Shown one piece after another: positions 1 through 7,935 of a stretch of 64,000 nt of DNA. The stretch is from Oscillospiraceae bacterium (GTDB lineage Bacteria > Bacillota_A > Clostridia > Oscillospirales > WRJC01), in assembly GCA_009782405.1 (NCBI GenBank), contig WRJC01000011.1:1-64000 (forward strand), written 5' to 3'. How positions within the stretch are numbered: position 1 is the stretch's first letter; each line of letters begins with the position of its first letter. Below the pieces are notes generated by a model that did not search any database, was not told the DNA's origin, and worked only from the letters and a program-made list of their open reading frames with translations. Both the position numbers and the translations under genes were made by a program.

Positions 1-1
1 T

Positions 2-793
2 ACGGGCTGGACATACGGATATTGCCGCGGCTACCGTATTGAATTATTGTATGTGACTATTGGAAACGGTTATTTTACCGTTTTGGGCGTTAAGATAGAA
101 GATGAAGCATCTTTGAAAAATGCACTTGAAAAAGCAAAAACAAAATATGACGCCGGTTACGAAGAAAGATATGCCCGTCTGACAGCCGCAAAAAAAGACA
201 ATCAGATCAAGAGAGCAAAAGCGCGGATAGAGCGTGAAAAGAACGAACTGACGGAAATGACAGAAAATATAGACTCTGCGAAATTCAACAAATGCAAATG
301 GAGCGAAAAAGTATCGCGGAGCAAATTGATAAGGGTGTATCAAAACGACGCGAAAGGGCTCGTTGATAACGATTTGCTTGACGACGTCGGATATACATTT
401 TTTGCTCGGTGCAAACAAGCAAGAGATACCCGCGAATGTCTGGAAAAAGGCGAAATAATCTGCCATCATTGCGGCACTATAAACAAAACCACAAGTTATG
501 CCGGATTGATAGCGTGTCCGTGTGGATATTACTATACATACCGAGAGTACAGGCGGAGTTGTAACGCAAACAGTATGCCCGGCGGACGGGCGACGGAGAT
601 ATTCAATAGTTTCGCGGAAAAATGGCCGTTATGCAAAGACGAGAAAGAAAAGATGTTATTGATAGATTGGCTGGTACACGAATGTCATGTAAGCGTGATG
701 ACGGGCGGCAAGGGCAGAAGCGTATGCGTGAACCTGATAGAAGGCACGATAGCCCAGATAAGAGCTATGCTTGAAATGCTTGCTGGCAATTAA
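2..793 (+). CDS. Zinc-ribbon protein of unknown function, 5' end cut by the window
   Basis: The reading frame is open back to base 2, so the gene probably begins upstream; a TTG at 47 is only the first start-like codon inside the window. The visible 263 residues have a charged, Lys/Glu-rich helical first half, then a four-Cys zinc ribbon (CHHCG ... CPCGYYY). A conserved-looking C-terminal block follows (FNSFAEKWP, LLIDWLVHECHVS, GRSVCVNLIEG). The Cys pairs together with the later His/Cys could form a degenerate HNH-like or treble-clef fold, but I do not recognise a catalytic motif. It is followed 37 bases later by the AlkD-like gene in the same direction. Function unknown; that it is a real coding region is well supported by length and motif content. 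Confidence 0.75.
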   Translation, partial: TGWTYGYCRGYRIELLYVTIGNGYFTVLGVKIEDEASLKNALEKAKTKYDAGYEERYARLTAAKKDNQIKRAKARIEREKNELTEMTENIDSAKFNKCKWSEKVSRSKLIRVYQNDAKGLVDNDLLDDVGYTFFARCKQARDTRECLEKGEIICHHCGTINKTTSYAGLIACPCGYYYTYREYRRSCNANSMPGGRATEIFNSFAEKWPLCKDEKEKMLLIDWLVHECHVSVMTGGKGRSVCVNLIEGTIAQIRAMLEMLAGN

Positions 794-830
794 ATAGTAC
801 AAATGATTTATTTTGCATGAGGTAAAAAAC

Positions 831-1478
831 ATGAATGAAACCATAATAACCGCAAAAAACGAAATAGAATATTGCCGCAATACCGGAGATATACGTAAAC
901 TGTCGGCGAAACTTTTCAAAAACATCAAAGGCAAAAAAATAAATCATGTTTTTGCGGTTTGCGACGAGCTTTTGGAACAACGCGAATGGGCGCTGGGCGT
1001 TATCGCGTTCGATTTTGCGTACCGTATGAAAAAACAATATGACGAAAATACGTTTGCCGTTTTTGAAAACTGGCTCGAAAAATATGTGCGGGGCTGGGGC
1101 GATTGCGACGATTTCTGCACTCATGCTTTCGGAGAGCTTATCTGCCAAAACACAAAACTGACGGCAAATATAATCGCCTGGACGAAACGGGACGAATTTT
1201 GGATGCGACGCGCTTCCGCAGTCATATTGATTCCGTCGATATATCATGATAAATACCAAGAGACAGATCCGCTTCAAATTTCTGATATACTAATGACGGA
1301 CAAACATGATTTGGTACGCAAGGGGTACGGCTGGATGTTAAAAGCTCTGTCAACGAAAGAACCGGAAGATGTTTTTGAATATTTATTGAAACATAAAACA
1401 ATCATGCCGAGAGTATCATACCGTTACGCATCGGAGAAAATGGACGCCGAAAAAAAGAAAATTCTTATGTTGAAATAA
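831..1478 (+). CDS. DNA alkylation repair protein, AlkD-like
   Basis: A 215-residue all-helical protein of the HEAT-repeat DNA glycosylase family (COG4912/AlkD), which flips out and excises positively charged N3/N7-alkylated purines in the cytoplasm. Family-like blocks are WGDCDDFCTHAF near the middle, W-x5-FWMRRASAV, DLVRKGYGWMLKALS and MPRVSYRYASEKM near the C-terminus; the Trp and Asp residues in these blocks fit the positively charged base-binding cleft. I start it at the ATG at 831, which has a GAGG eight bases upstream, rather than at an in-frame TTG at 813. The length fits the family. It sits in a rightward run with two small Cys-rich proteins and a helicase. The neighbours give no substrate clue. 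Confidence 0.8.
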   Translation: MNETIITAKNEIEYCRNTGDIRKLSAKLFKNIKGKKINHVFAVCDELLEQREWALGVIAFDFAYRMKKQYDENTFAVFENWLEKYVRGWGDCDDFCTHAFGELICQNTKLTANIIAWTKRDEFWMRRASAVILIPSIYHDKYQETDPLQISDILMTDKHDLVRKGYGWMLKALSTKEPEDVFEYLLKHKTIMPRVSYRYASEKMDAEKKKILMLK

Positions 1479-1499
1479 TAAATAATATGGAGGCAAAAT

Positions 1500-2276
1500 A
1501 TGAATTGCCCATACTGTAATACAGAAGTTCCGCCCGGCAGGGAAATATGCCCTAACAACGAATGCTATAAACCCTTGAAACCGCTCCCAGTTCCACCCGG
1601 CGGCAAAATACGGTTCGGCAAATACGATTGGTATGTGTTGGACAAGCAGGACGGCAAAACGCTCATACTAACCGAAAAAGTAATAGGTCGAAAGGCTTAT
1701 CACAATCAAGTATGTGAAATCACATGGGAAACGAGCGATATGCGAAAATACCTGAACGGGGAATTTTACAATTCATTCGACAAAACCGACCGCGACCGCA
1801 TTATCGAAGTTACAAATGAAAACAACGATAATCCGTGGCACGGCACGAGCGGCGGAAATCCCACGACCGATAAAATATTTTTATTGAGTTTGGACGAAGT
1901 CGCAAAATATTTCGGCGACGGCGGGCAATTCAAAAACAGACCAAAAAGCGACCCGTGCGATTGGTGCAAAGATGAATACTGGCCTTGGCTGGGCGGCGAC
2001 GGATATGACATCAACCGCCGAGCCGTAGACGATACCGGTATGGTCGCGTGGTGGAGGCTCCGCACACCCGGTGCAAGCGCACGTTCGGCGGCGCAAGTCA
2101 TGGGTAATTGCGGGGACGAGTTCGAGCACGGCGGTATCAGCATGAGCGGCTGCGACGACGAATTGACACCGGAAGGATATTTCATTTACGGTACGAATGA
2201 CACATTCGTTTCTGCCATGACCGACGATAACCACAATGTCAATGGCGTCCGTCCTGCGTTGTGGCTGAAAGATTAA
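1500..2276 (+). CDS. Zinc-ribbon plus DUF6273-type domain protein
   Basis: This 258-residue protein starts at ATG 1500 behind GGAGG at 1489-1493. Residues 1-26 form a small zinc ribbon (Cys at 3, 6, 17 and 22). From about residue 33 to the end it matches the DUF6273 pattern: FGKYDWYVLD, a W-x5-MRKYLN-x3-Y segment, F-x6-RIIEV, a KIFLLS-x-DEV segment, WWLRTPG-like residues (here WWRLRTPG), and a closing VRPALWL. These domains occur in clostridial secreted or surface and regulatory proteins; no enzymatic residue set is known to me. There is no signal peptide, so it is probably cytoplasmic. Family assignment is from memory of the motif pattern; the function is unknown. Confidence 0.7.
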   Translation: MNCPYCNTEVPPGREICPNNECYKPLKPLPVPPGGKIRFGKYDWYVLDKQDGKTLILTEKVIGRKAYHNQVCEITWETSDMRKYLNGEFYNSFDKTDRDRIIEVTNENNDNPWHGTSGGNPTTDKIFLLSLDEVAKYFGDGGQFKNRPKSDPCDWCKDEYWPWLGGDGYDINRRAVDDTGMVAWWRLRTPGASARSAAQVMGNCGDEFEHGGISMSGCDDELTPEGYFIYGTNDTFVSAMTDDNHNVNGVRPALWLKD

Positions 2277-2302
2277 GTAATAATCATTACGGGAGAAAAA
2301 TT

Positions 2303-2683
2303 ATGAATAAGTTAAAACTGGCGGCTTGCGGAATTGACTGCAACGAATGCAGCTCATACAAAGTCACAATGGAACAAGACTTGAAAGCGGCGGAAAAAAT
2401 GCTTCCGTGGTTCAGAAGTCAAGGACTGATTGGAGAAAATGAAGGCGCTGAAGCGGTTGTGAAGAAAGCGCCGTTTTGTACAGGTTGTTGGAATATTGCG
2501 AATGATTGCTATTGGACAGGTTGTAACAACTGTAATCTACGCATCTGTTGTGTCGAAAAGCAAATAAACCATTGCGGCGAATGTAGTGATTTTCCCTGCG
2601 AACCATATAATAAATTTGCATCCGGGGGCGAGTCTTATAAAAAAGCAATGGAATATTTGTTATTTCTAAGAACAAATATATAA
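2303..2683 (+). CDS. DUF3795 Cys-rich protein
   Basis: A 126-residue protein starting at ATG 2303 behind GGGAG at 2291-2295. The N-terminal CGIDCNECSSY and the following pattern of Cys pairs (CTGCW, CYWTGCNNCNLRICC, HCGECSDFPC) are typical of DUF3795, a family of small, probably metal-binding proteins common in anaerobes. No transmembrane segment or catalytic motif is visible. It lies between the DUF6273 gene and the helicase on the same strand; the neighbours do not suggest a specific partner. Metal binding is inferred from the Cys content only. Confidence 0.8.
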   Translation: MNKLKLAACGIDCNECSSYKVTMEQDLKAAEKMLPWFRSQGLIGENEGAEAVVKKAPFCTGCWNIANDCYWTGCNNCNLRICCVEKQINHCGECSDFPCEPYNKFASGGESYKKAMEYLLFLRTNI

Positions 2684-2711
2684 TTTCAAACATAAGGTTG
2701 ATAAAAACAGT

Positions 2712-4928
2712 ATGGAAACAGAAGAAATCCTCGCTCATTTGAACGAACAGCAAAAAGAAGCGGTTCTGACTACCGAAGGATATGTCCGCGTCATCGCAGG
2801 AGCGGGCAGCGGCAAAACGCGGGCTTTGACGGCAAGATACGCATATTTGGTAGAAGAACTCGGCGTGCCTCCCGCAAATATTTTATGCATCACGTTCACC
2901 AACAAAGCCGCCCGCGAGATGAAGAATCGTTTACGTCATATGCTTGGCGAAGATATTGATATATCTTTTGTTTCCACGCTCCATTCTTTTTGCGTCCGTG
3001 TCCTCAAAGAGGACATCGCAAAACTATTTTATCCTGAAAACTTCGTTGTCCTCGATACCGCCGATCAGAAAAGTATCTTACAGGAAGTGTATGAAGAACT
3101 CGGCATAAAAATGGACACCGCCACTTTTGAGTTCATGATAAACACAAAAATCCGCACGTTCAAGAATAAAATACTTTACGATGACTACATGGCTGACCCG
3201 AGGGATGTGATCGGAGATTTTGAAGCGACCGACATGGAAAAGAAAGTCATAGCCCGCTACATGGAAAAGCAGAAGAAATATTTCGGGTTGGACTTTTTCG
3301 ACATCATAAATTTTACGGTTTGCCTGTTCAAAAAGCACGAGGATATACTGAACAAGTGGCAGAACCGCTTGCATTATATTATGTTTGACGAGTTTCAAGA
3401 CACCAACACAAAAGAATTTCGTCTCGTCCGCGTATTATCCGATATGCATCAAAATTTATTCGTTGTCGGCGACCCTGACCAAAATATATACGAATGGCGG
3501 GCGGCATTAGTGGATTTGTTCGTGGATTTCGATAATTTTATCCGCGGTTATTTTACAGGAGCTGACCCGCTGCCGACATATTGGCCCGATCATGTAATAC
3601 CGGAAATGAAATCTGAAATCAAAACAATATTATTGAATCAGAATTACCGCTCCACCCCTGAGATATTGAACGCGTCCAATTCTTTGATCGTCAAGAATAA
3701 AAACCGTGTAGAAAAAGAATTATATACACAAAATCCGAACGGCGCAGTCGTCGAGCATTTCCATGCCAGAAACGACAGGGAAGAAATCGCATATATAGCG
3801 GACAAAATAAAAACCCACATAATAAACGGCGGCAAATACGCTGACATCGCCATACTGTACCGTTCCGCGTATGTTTCACGTTTTATCGAGCAGGGACTGT
3901 TAAAACACAACATACCGTATGTGGTTTACGGCGGGGTCGGGTTTTACGAACGGCGTGAAATCAAAGATGTGCTGTCTTATCTGCGGTTAGTGGCAAACGA
4001 CGATGATTTGTCGTTTAACCGCGTGATAAACGTGCCTCGGCGCAAAATCGGCAAAAACAAAGTTGTATTTTTGAGGGCACAGGCCGAAAGAGAAAACGCG
4101 AGTATGTACGATACTTTGAAAAATTATATGTACGACCCCATGTTCAGAGGTTCGGGAGCATATAACTTCGTGGAAGTTATCGAGAGCATGAAAGAATACG
4201 CCGAAACCGCGCAGGTCTCAGAATTGCTTCAAAGATTATTGATTGATACGGGTTACAAACAATATATACGCGAAAGCGGCGAAATGGAGCGGCTCGACAA
4301 CGTAACAGAATTACTGCGGTCAATCGTCGCGTTGGAAACAGAATATGGCGAAACTTTGACTTTGGCGACGTTTTTACAGGAAATTTCGCTTAATCGTGAT
4401 ACGGACGAGGACGAAAAAAAGGACCGCGTAAAAATTATGACGACGCACATAGCGAAAGGGCTTGAATTTCATACGGTCATCGTAGCCGGATTATCAGAAA
4501 AGATATTTCCGTCAGCGCGGGCGTTGGAGGAGCGGCTCGAAAAAGCTCTTGAGGAAGAACGCCGTCTTTGCTATGTCGCCATGACCCGCGCAAAGAAACA
4601 GTTGTTTATGACGGAGAGCGAGGGAATCGGATTTAAGGGTTATGCAAAAACGCCGTCGCGGTTTTTATTCGATATAAATAATGCATATATCACCCGGACC
4701 GGCAGCAGCATAAGCAGTGAAATCATGGAAGAACACAAAATACAAACCGTAATCCGCAATCCTTATAAAGACGCTCATTTGCCGGTGGGAACGGCGGTGA
4801 AGCATAAAATATTCGGAGAAGGAGTTATTGAATCGGTGGATATAAAGACAAGTTCATATACAGTCCGGTTTCTGATAGGCACGAAACCGGTTAGATTTGA
4901 TTACAAGAATTTGTGGAAATTATTTTAA
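2712..4928 (+). CDS. ATP-dependent DNA helicase, UvrD/PcrA/Rep type (SF1A)
   Basis: A 738-residue 3'-to-5' DNA helicase acting in repair and replication restart. All SF1A motifs are readable in order: Q-motif LNEQQKEAV near residue 13, Walker A AGAGSGKT near residue 31, motif Ia FTNKAAREM, Walker B FDEFQDTN near 225, motif III GDPDQNIYEWR near 252, motif IV NQNYRS, motif V TTHIAKGLEF, and motif VI RLCYVAMTRAKKQL. The last ~50 residues (VGTAVKHKIFGEGVI) are the Tudor-like C-terminal domain typical of Gram-positive PcrA. The Shine-Dalgarno is weak. The length is normal for PcrA. No ligase or pcrB neighbour is present, so I do not give it the pcrA symbol. Confidence 0.93.
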   Translation: METEEILAHLNEQQKEAVLTTEGYVRVIAGAGSGKTRALTARYAYLVEELGVPPANILCITFTNKAAREMKNRLRHMLGEDIDISFVSTLHSFCVRVLKEDIAKLFYPENFVVLDTADQKSILQEVYEELGIKMDTATFEFMINTKIRTFKNKILYDDYMADPRDVIGDFEATDMEKKVIARYMEKQKKYFGLDFFDIINFTVCLFKKHEDILNKWQNRLHYIMFDEFQDTNTKEFRLVRVLSDMHQNLFVVGDPDQNIYEWRAALVDLFVDFDNFIRGYFTGADPLPTYWPDHVIPEMKSEIKTILLNQNYRSTPEILNASNSLIVKNKNRVEKELYTQNPNGAVVEHFHARNDREEIAYIADKIKTHIINGGKYADIAILYRSAYVSRFIEQGLLKHNIPYVVYGGVGFYERREIKDVLSYLRLVANDDDLSFNRVINVPRRKIGKNKVVFLRAQAERENASMYDTLKNYMYDPMFRGSGAYNFVEVIESMKEYAETAQVSELLQRLLIDTGYKQYIRESGEMERLDNVTELLRSIVALETEYGETLTLATFLQEISLNRDTDEDEKKDRVKIMTTHIAKGLEFHTVIVAGLSEKIFPSARALEERLEKALEEERRLCYVAMTRAKKQLFMTESEGIGFKGYAKTPSRFLFDINNAYITRTGSSISSEIMEEHKIQTVIRNPYKDAHLPVGTAVKHKIFGEGVIESVDIKTSSYTVRFLIGTKPVRFDYKNLWKLF

Positions 4929-4972
4929 ATGGATAGATAATGAAGAAATATTAAAAAAATTTGCCGAACCGC

Positions 4973-5001
4973 TTGACAATCTCTAACACGTGTGGTATAA
5001 T
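4973..5001 (+). promoter_or_regulatory. Sigma-A promoter for the trp T-box leader
   Basis: TTGACA at 4973-4978 and TATAAT at 4996-5001 are both perfect consensus with a 17-base spacer. The predicted start of transcription is near 5008, about 80 bases ahead of the T-box Stem I, and no other promoter is apparent before trpD. Confidence 0.85.
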
Positions 5002-5084
5002 AAGAATAGCGAATGAAAGTCGCTCAAACCAACAAAAAAAATATGGTATACCTTTTTCCTATAAAATAATTTAATCAAACCGTT

Positions 5085-5353
5085 GAAACGGAGATAAAGA
5101 CAGCAAATGCGCAGTACAGAGAATTCGGGAAGCTGAGAACCGGGTCGAAATGCAGGCTGTCAAATGGACCGTCGAGGGCATGGCCAAAAGCGTTTTTCGC
5201 CGAGTATTCCATGACGTGCGGGCATACGTAAGTTGCCGGGGATATGTTTGTATCCTAAGTGAAGAGTGCGGGATTTTTGCCCGCAAATCAAGGTGGCACC
5301 GCGGATTTTTTATTCGTCCTTGATAAAGCGCAATGCTTTGTCGGGGATTTTTT
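5085..5353 (+). promoter_or_regulatory. T-box riboswitch, tryptophan-specific (UGG specifier)
   Basis: This leader binds uncharged tRNA and stops premature termination. The canonical T-box AAGGTGGCACCGCGG is at 5290-5304. Stem I can be drawn: ACGG 5088-5091 pairs with CCGT 5169-5172, and GACAGC 5099-5104 pairs with GCTGTC 5156-5161. Between them is an internal loop whose 3' side holds TGG (5165-5167) followed by A, the position of the specifier codon, so the ligand is tRNA-Trp. The bulge TGGC at 5294-5297 would pair with a GCCA 3' end, consistent with the G discriminator base of tRNA-Trp. A stem III hairpin (GCGGG...CCCGC) lies just before the T-box. The terminator is annotated separately. 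It controls trpD-trpC-trpF. Confidence 0.93.
5317..5353 (+). terminator. Regulated terminator of the Trp T-box
   Basis: TCCTTGATAAAGC (from 5317) can pair, with G-U wobbles, with GCTTTGTCGGGGA (ending at 5347), followed by a run of six T. The upstream strand lies just after the antiterminator region, as expected for the alternative terminator of a T-box. Confidence 0.8.
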
Positions 5354-5418
5354 ATTTTTATTTGCAATATATTAAACTAAAAATATATTAATTTTAATTT
5401 TTAAGGAGTATAGTGAAC

Positions 5419-6450
5419 ATGTACAAAGAAATTATGGGAAAAATCACGACGAAACAGGAACTTTCCGAAATTGAAATATCGGAATTGATCTCCGCAATAA
5501 AAAACGACGTTGTCAGCGACGTCCAAATTGCAGGGTTTCAAGTGGCTCTGCTTATGAAAGGAGCGTCGCTCAAGGAAACTGCGTATATAGCGAAAGCCAT
5601 GCGAGACAACTGCATTCCGCTGAAACCGAAAGTTTCCGGCGAATTGATGGATACCTGCGGCACCGGCGGCGGACTTTCCACTTTCAACATTTCAACGGCT
5701 ACGGCGATAGTCGCGGCAGCGGCGGGTATTTATATCGCAAAACATGGAAGCCGTTCTATCGCCAGCCTTTCAGGGAGCGCCGATGTGCTTGAATCCCTTG
5801 GCGTAAATATAAATTTACAGCCAAACGAAGCCGAAAAAATGATTGAGGAAATCGGCATCGCTTTTCTCTATGCGCCGCTTTTTCATCCGGTGATGGGGAA
5901 AGTGCTTCCGCCGGAACAGGATTTGGGGATAAAAACGATATTTTATTCGATAATCGGGCCGCTGATAAACCCGGCTTTTGCACCGCAGCATCTTCTCGGC
6001 GTATACAAACCGGATTTACTCGATACCGTAACATATGTAGCAAAAGAATTGGGATATACAAACGCCATGTTCGTCCACGGATTGGACGGACTCGATGAAA
6101 TTTCATTGCTCGGAAAAACAAAAATCAACCATCTTAAAAACGGCGAAGTAAATGCTATGGAAATAGTTCCGGAAGATTTCGGGCTTGAACGGTGCGCTCT
6201 TTCGGAAATTAAAACAGGCACGCCTGCCGCAAATGCCGAAACGATAAACGGCGTTTTCTCGGGAAAAATCAAAGGGGCGAGACGCGACGCGATTGTACTG
6301 AACGCCGCAGGCGCGCTTATCGTCGGCGGCAAAGCCGATGATTTCAAAGAGGGAATTTCACTCGTCGAAAATTTGATAGACAGCGGCGCGGCTTCCGGCA
6401 AATTAAACGAATTGAAAGAAATGTCAAATAGTTTTGGGAGGATGGAATGA
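5419..6450 (+). CDS. trpD: Anthranilate phosphoribosyltransferase
   Basis: Transfers phosphoribosyl from PRPP to anthranilate, the second step of tryptophan synthesis from chorismate. The 343-residue protein has the PRPP-binding CGTGG loop with TFNIST, the KHGSR motif, SGSADVLESLG and GPLINPA. Two features deviate from the common bacterial form: the Asp that usually follows GTGG is absent (CGTGGGLSTF), and the Arg of the usual PVRxxLGxRT segment is replaced (PPEQDLGIKT). An AAGGAG is present at 5403-5408; ATG 5419 (ten bases away) is preferred here, although an in-frame GTG at 5413 is possible. It is the first gene of a three-gene operon behind a Trp T-box and overlaps trpC by four bases. Confidence 0.93.
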   Translation: MYKEIMGKITTKQELSEIEISELISAIKNDVVSDVQIAGFQVALLMKGASLKETAYIAKAMRDNCIPLKPKVSGELMDTCGTGGGLSTFNISTATAIVAAAAGIYIAKHGSRSIASLSGSADVLESLGVNINLQPNEAEKMIEEIGIAFLYAPLFHPVMGKVLPPEQDLGIKTIFYSIIGPLINPAFAPQHLLGVYKPDLLDTVTYVAKELGYTNAMFVHGLDGLDEISLLGKTKINHLKNGEVNAMEIVPEDFGLERCALSEIKTGTPAANAETINGVFSGKIKGARRDAIVLNAAGALIVGGKADDFKEGISLVENLIDSGAASGKLNELKEMSNSFGRME

Positions 6451-7157
6451 TTTTTTCGGCTGGGCGGTTTTCGTCCGCCATTATATCGGAAAACAAACGC
6501 GGATTTGCCGCAGTCATACCCGATATAAAATGTTTTTCGCCGAAAGAAGGCGATTTATTGCAAGGACGCGATCCCGTGGAAACGGCAAAATATCTTGTTG
6601 GTTGTTTTGGCGCTACCCTTCTTTCGGTAGTCACCGAAAAAGACCATTTTGGCGGCTGCAATCAATTGCTCTTCGATATTGCCGAAAACACAGGAGTTCC
6701 CGTATTGAGAAAAGATTTTATAACAAAAGAATATCAAGTTTCAGAAACAAAAGATTTGGGGGCATCGGCGATTTTATTGATCTGTGCCATAACGGACAAA
6801 AAAAATTTGCGCATGCTTTACGATAAATCGATGCAAATAAATTTGGAACCTTTTGTGGAAGTCTGTACGGCCGAAGAAATGGAATTGGCAAAAGAATTGG
6901 GCGCAAAATTAATCGGCATAAACAACAAAAATATTATGACTTACGAAAAAGACGGGGGAGGCCCGGAGCGGACAGCCTTGCTTGCTTCCAACGTTCCCGC
7001 AGGAGCGTTATTGGTCAGCGAAAGCGGCATCTTATCTGTTGACGATGCGGAAAAAGCGGCGATTTCCGGCGTTAACGCTGTTCTTGTCGGAACGGCTCTT
7101 TGGAAAGCAAAAAATATGGGGGACACATATAAATCGTTATGTGTAAAAATCAAATAA
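6447..7157 (+). CDS. trpC: Indole-3-glycerol phosphate synthase
   Basis: Closes the indole ring by decarboxylation and dehydration of CdRP. The 236-residue TIM barrel begins at ATG 6447, overlapping the trpD stop (ATGA), which implies translational coupling. Motifs: PDIKCFSPKEG (the usual E-I-K catalytic pair appears as D-I-K), LSVVTE-x4-FGG, LRKDFI with the catalytic Lys, EVCTAEEME, IGINNKN and the phosphate-binding SESGI and LVGTALW. It is about 20 residues shorter than typical IGPS because the N-terminal extension is reduced. The Asp for Glu substitution belongs to an alternative IGPS type rather than decay, because the other residues are intact. Confidence 0.92.
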   Translation: MIFSAGRFSSAIISENKRGFAAVIPDIKCFSPKEGDLLQGRDPVETAKYLVGCFGATLLSVVTEKDHFGGCNQLLFDIAENTGVPVLRKDFITKEYQVSETKDLGASAILLICAITDKKNLRMLYDKSMQINLEPFVEVCTAEEMELAKELGAKLIGINNKNIMTYEKDGGGPERTALLASNVPAGALLVSESGILSVDDAEKAAISGVNAVLVGTALWKAKNMGDTYKSLCVKIK

Positions 7158-7804
7158 AAATAAAAATATGCGGGCTTATGAACGAAAACGACGTAAAAAT
7201 GTGCGTTTCCCACGGTGCGGACATAATTGGGTTTGTCGTTGATTACCCGCATCCGGTTCCGTGGAATTTGACCGTACAATCGGCAAAAAAATTTGCGGCG
7301 GCAGTTTCCCGACCATCTGAAACTTGTGTTGTCACCGGGGGATCGCCGGATAAAATAATAAAATTAATTTCGGAAATAAAACCTGATTATGTTCAATTGC
7401 ATAATGGCGAAACTCTCTGCGATACTGCATATTTAGTCGGCGAATTGGGAAAACGCGGCGTGAAAATTATCAAGGCTATTTTCCCCGATACCTCCGATTT
7501 GGAAAAAACCGCGAAAGATTTTTGCGAAGCCGGCGTTTATGCCCTGCTTTTCGATCCGCGTGCCCCCGATAACGCTGCCGCCGGCGGCATAGCGGATATT
7601 GACACATTTATAAAACTAAAAAAATCCGTAAGTTGTCCGGTCATTCTTGCAGGGGGGCTAAACCCCGGAAATGTTACGGAAATCATACAAAAAACAAATG
7701 CGCAAATTATTGATTTGATGACCGGGGTGGAAAAAACTCCCGGCAACAAAGACGAAATAAAAATTATTTCGCTTTTTAAAGCGGTGGGTAGCTTGGCGAA
7801 TTGA
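7139..7804 (+). CDS. trpF: Phosphoribosylanthranilate isomerase
   Basis: Isomerises N-(5-phosphoribosyl)anthranilate by an Amadori rearrangement, providing the TrpC substrate. The 221-residue TIM barrel starts at ATG 7139 and overlaps trpC by 19 bases. KICGL near residue 9 carries the catalytic Cys; VQLHNGE, LLFDPRA and ILAGGLNPGNV follow. The common SPRxVS segment is replaced by YPHPVPWNLT, and the C-terminal DxSSGVE is DLMTGVE, both known in a divergent TrpF group. It is the last gene of the operon: trpE, trpG, trpB and trpA are not adjacent. The next 130 bases hold the promoter of the following gene. Confidence 0.9.
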   Translation: MCKNQIKIKICGLMNENDVKMCVSHGADIIGFVVDYPHPVPWNLTVQSAKKFAAAVSRPSETCVVTGGSPDKIIKLISEIKPDYVQLHNGETLCDTAYLVGELGKRGVKIIKAIFPDTSDLEKTAKDFCEAGVYALLFDPRAPDNAAAGGIADIDTFIKLKKSVSCPVILAGGLNPGNVTEIIQKTNAQIIDLMTGVEKTPGNKDEIKIISLFKAVGSLAN

Positions 7805-7868
7805 AACATGCATATCGTCAAATACAGCAATGTCCCCGGCCACATTGTAATTATTTTAAAATATCCCC

Positions 7869-7897
7869 TTGAAAAATGCAAAAGAATTTGATATAAT
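7869..7897 (+). promoter_or_regulatory. Sigma-A promoter for the HemE-like/GH/AEC operon
   Basis: TTGAAA at 7869-7874 and TATAAT at 7892-7897 with a 17-base spacer, about 32 bases before the GAGG-led start at 7936. Confidence 0.7.
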
Positions 7898-7935
7898 GGA
7901 ACATATGAATTCTAACAGGAAAAAGAGGATAAAAA

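Noticed and set aside
7828..7847. CAATGT/ACATTG inverted repeat after trpF considered as a terminator
   Set aside because: Six-base stem with an eight-base loop and only an AT-rich tail; too weak to call.
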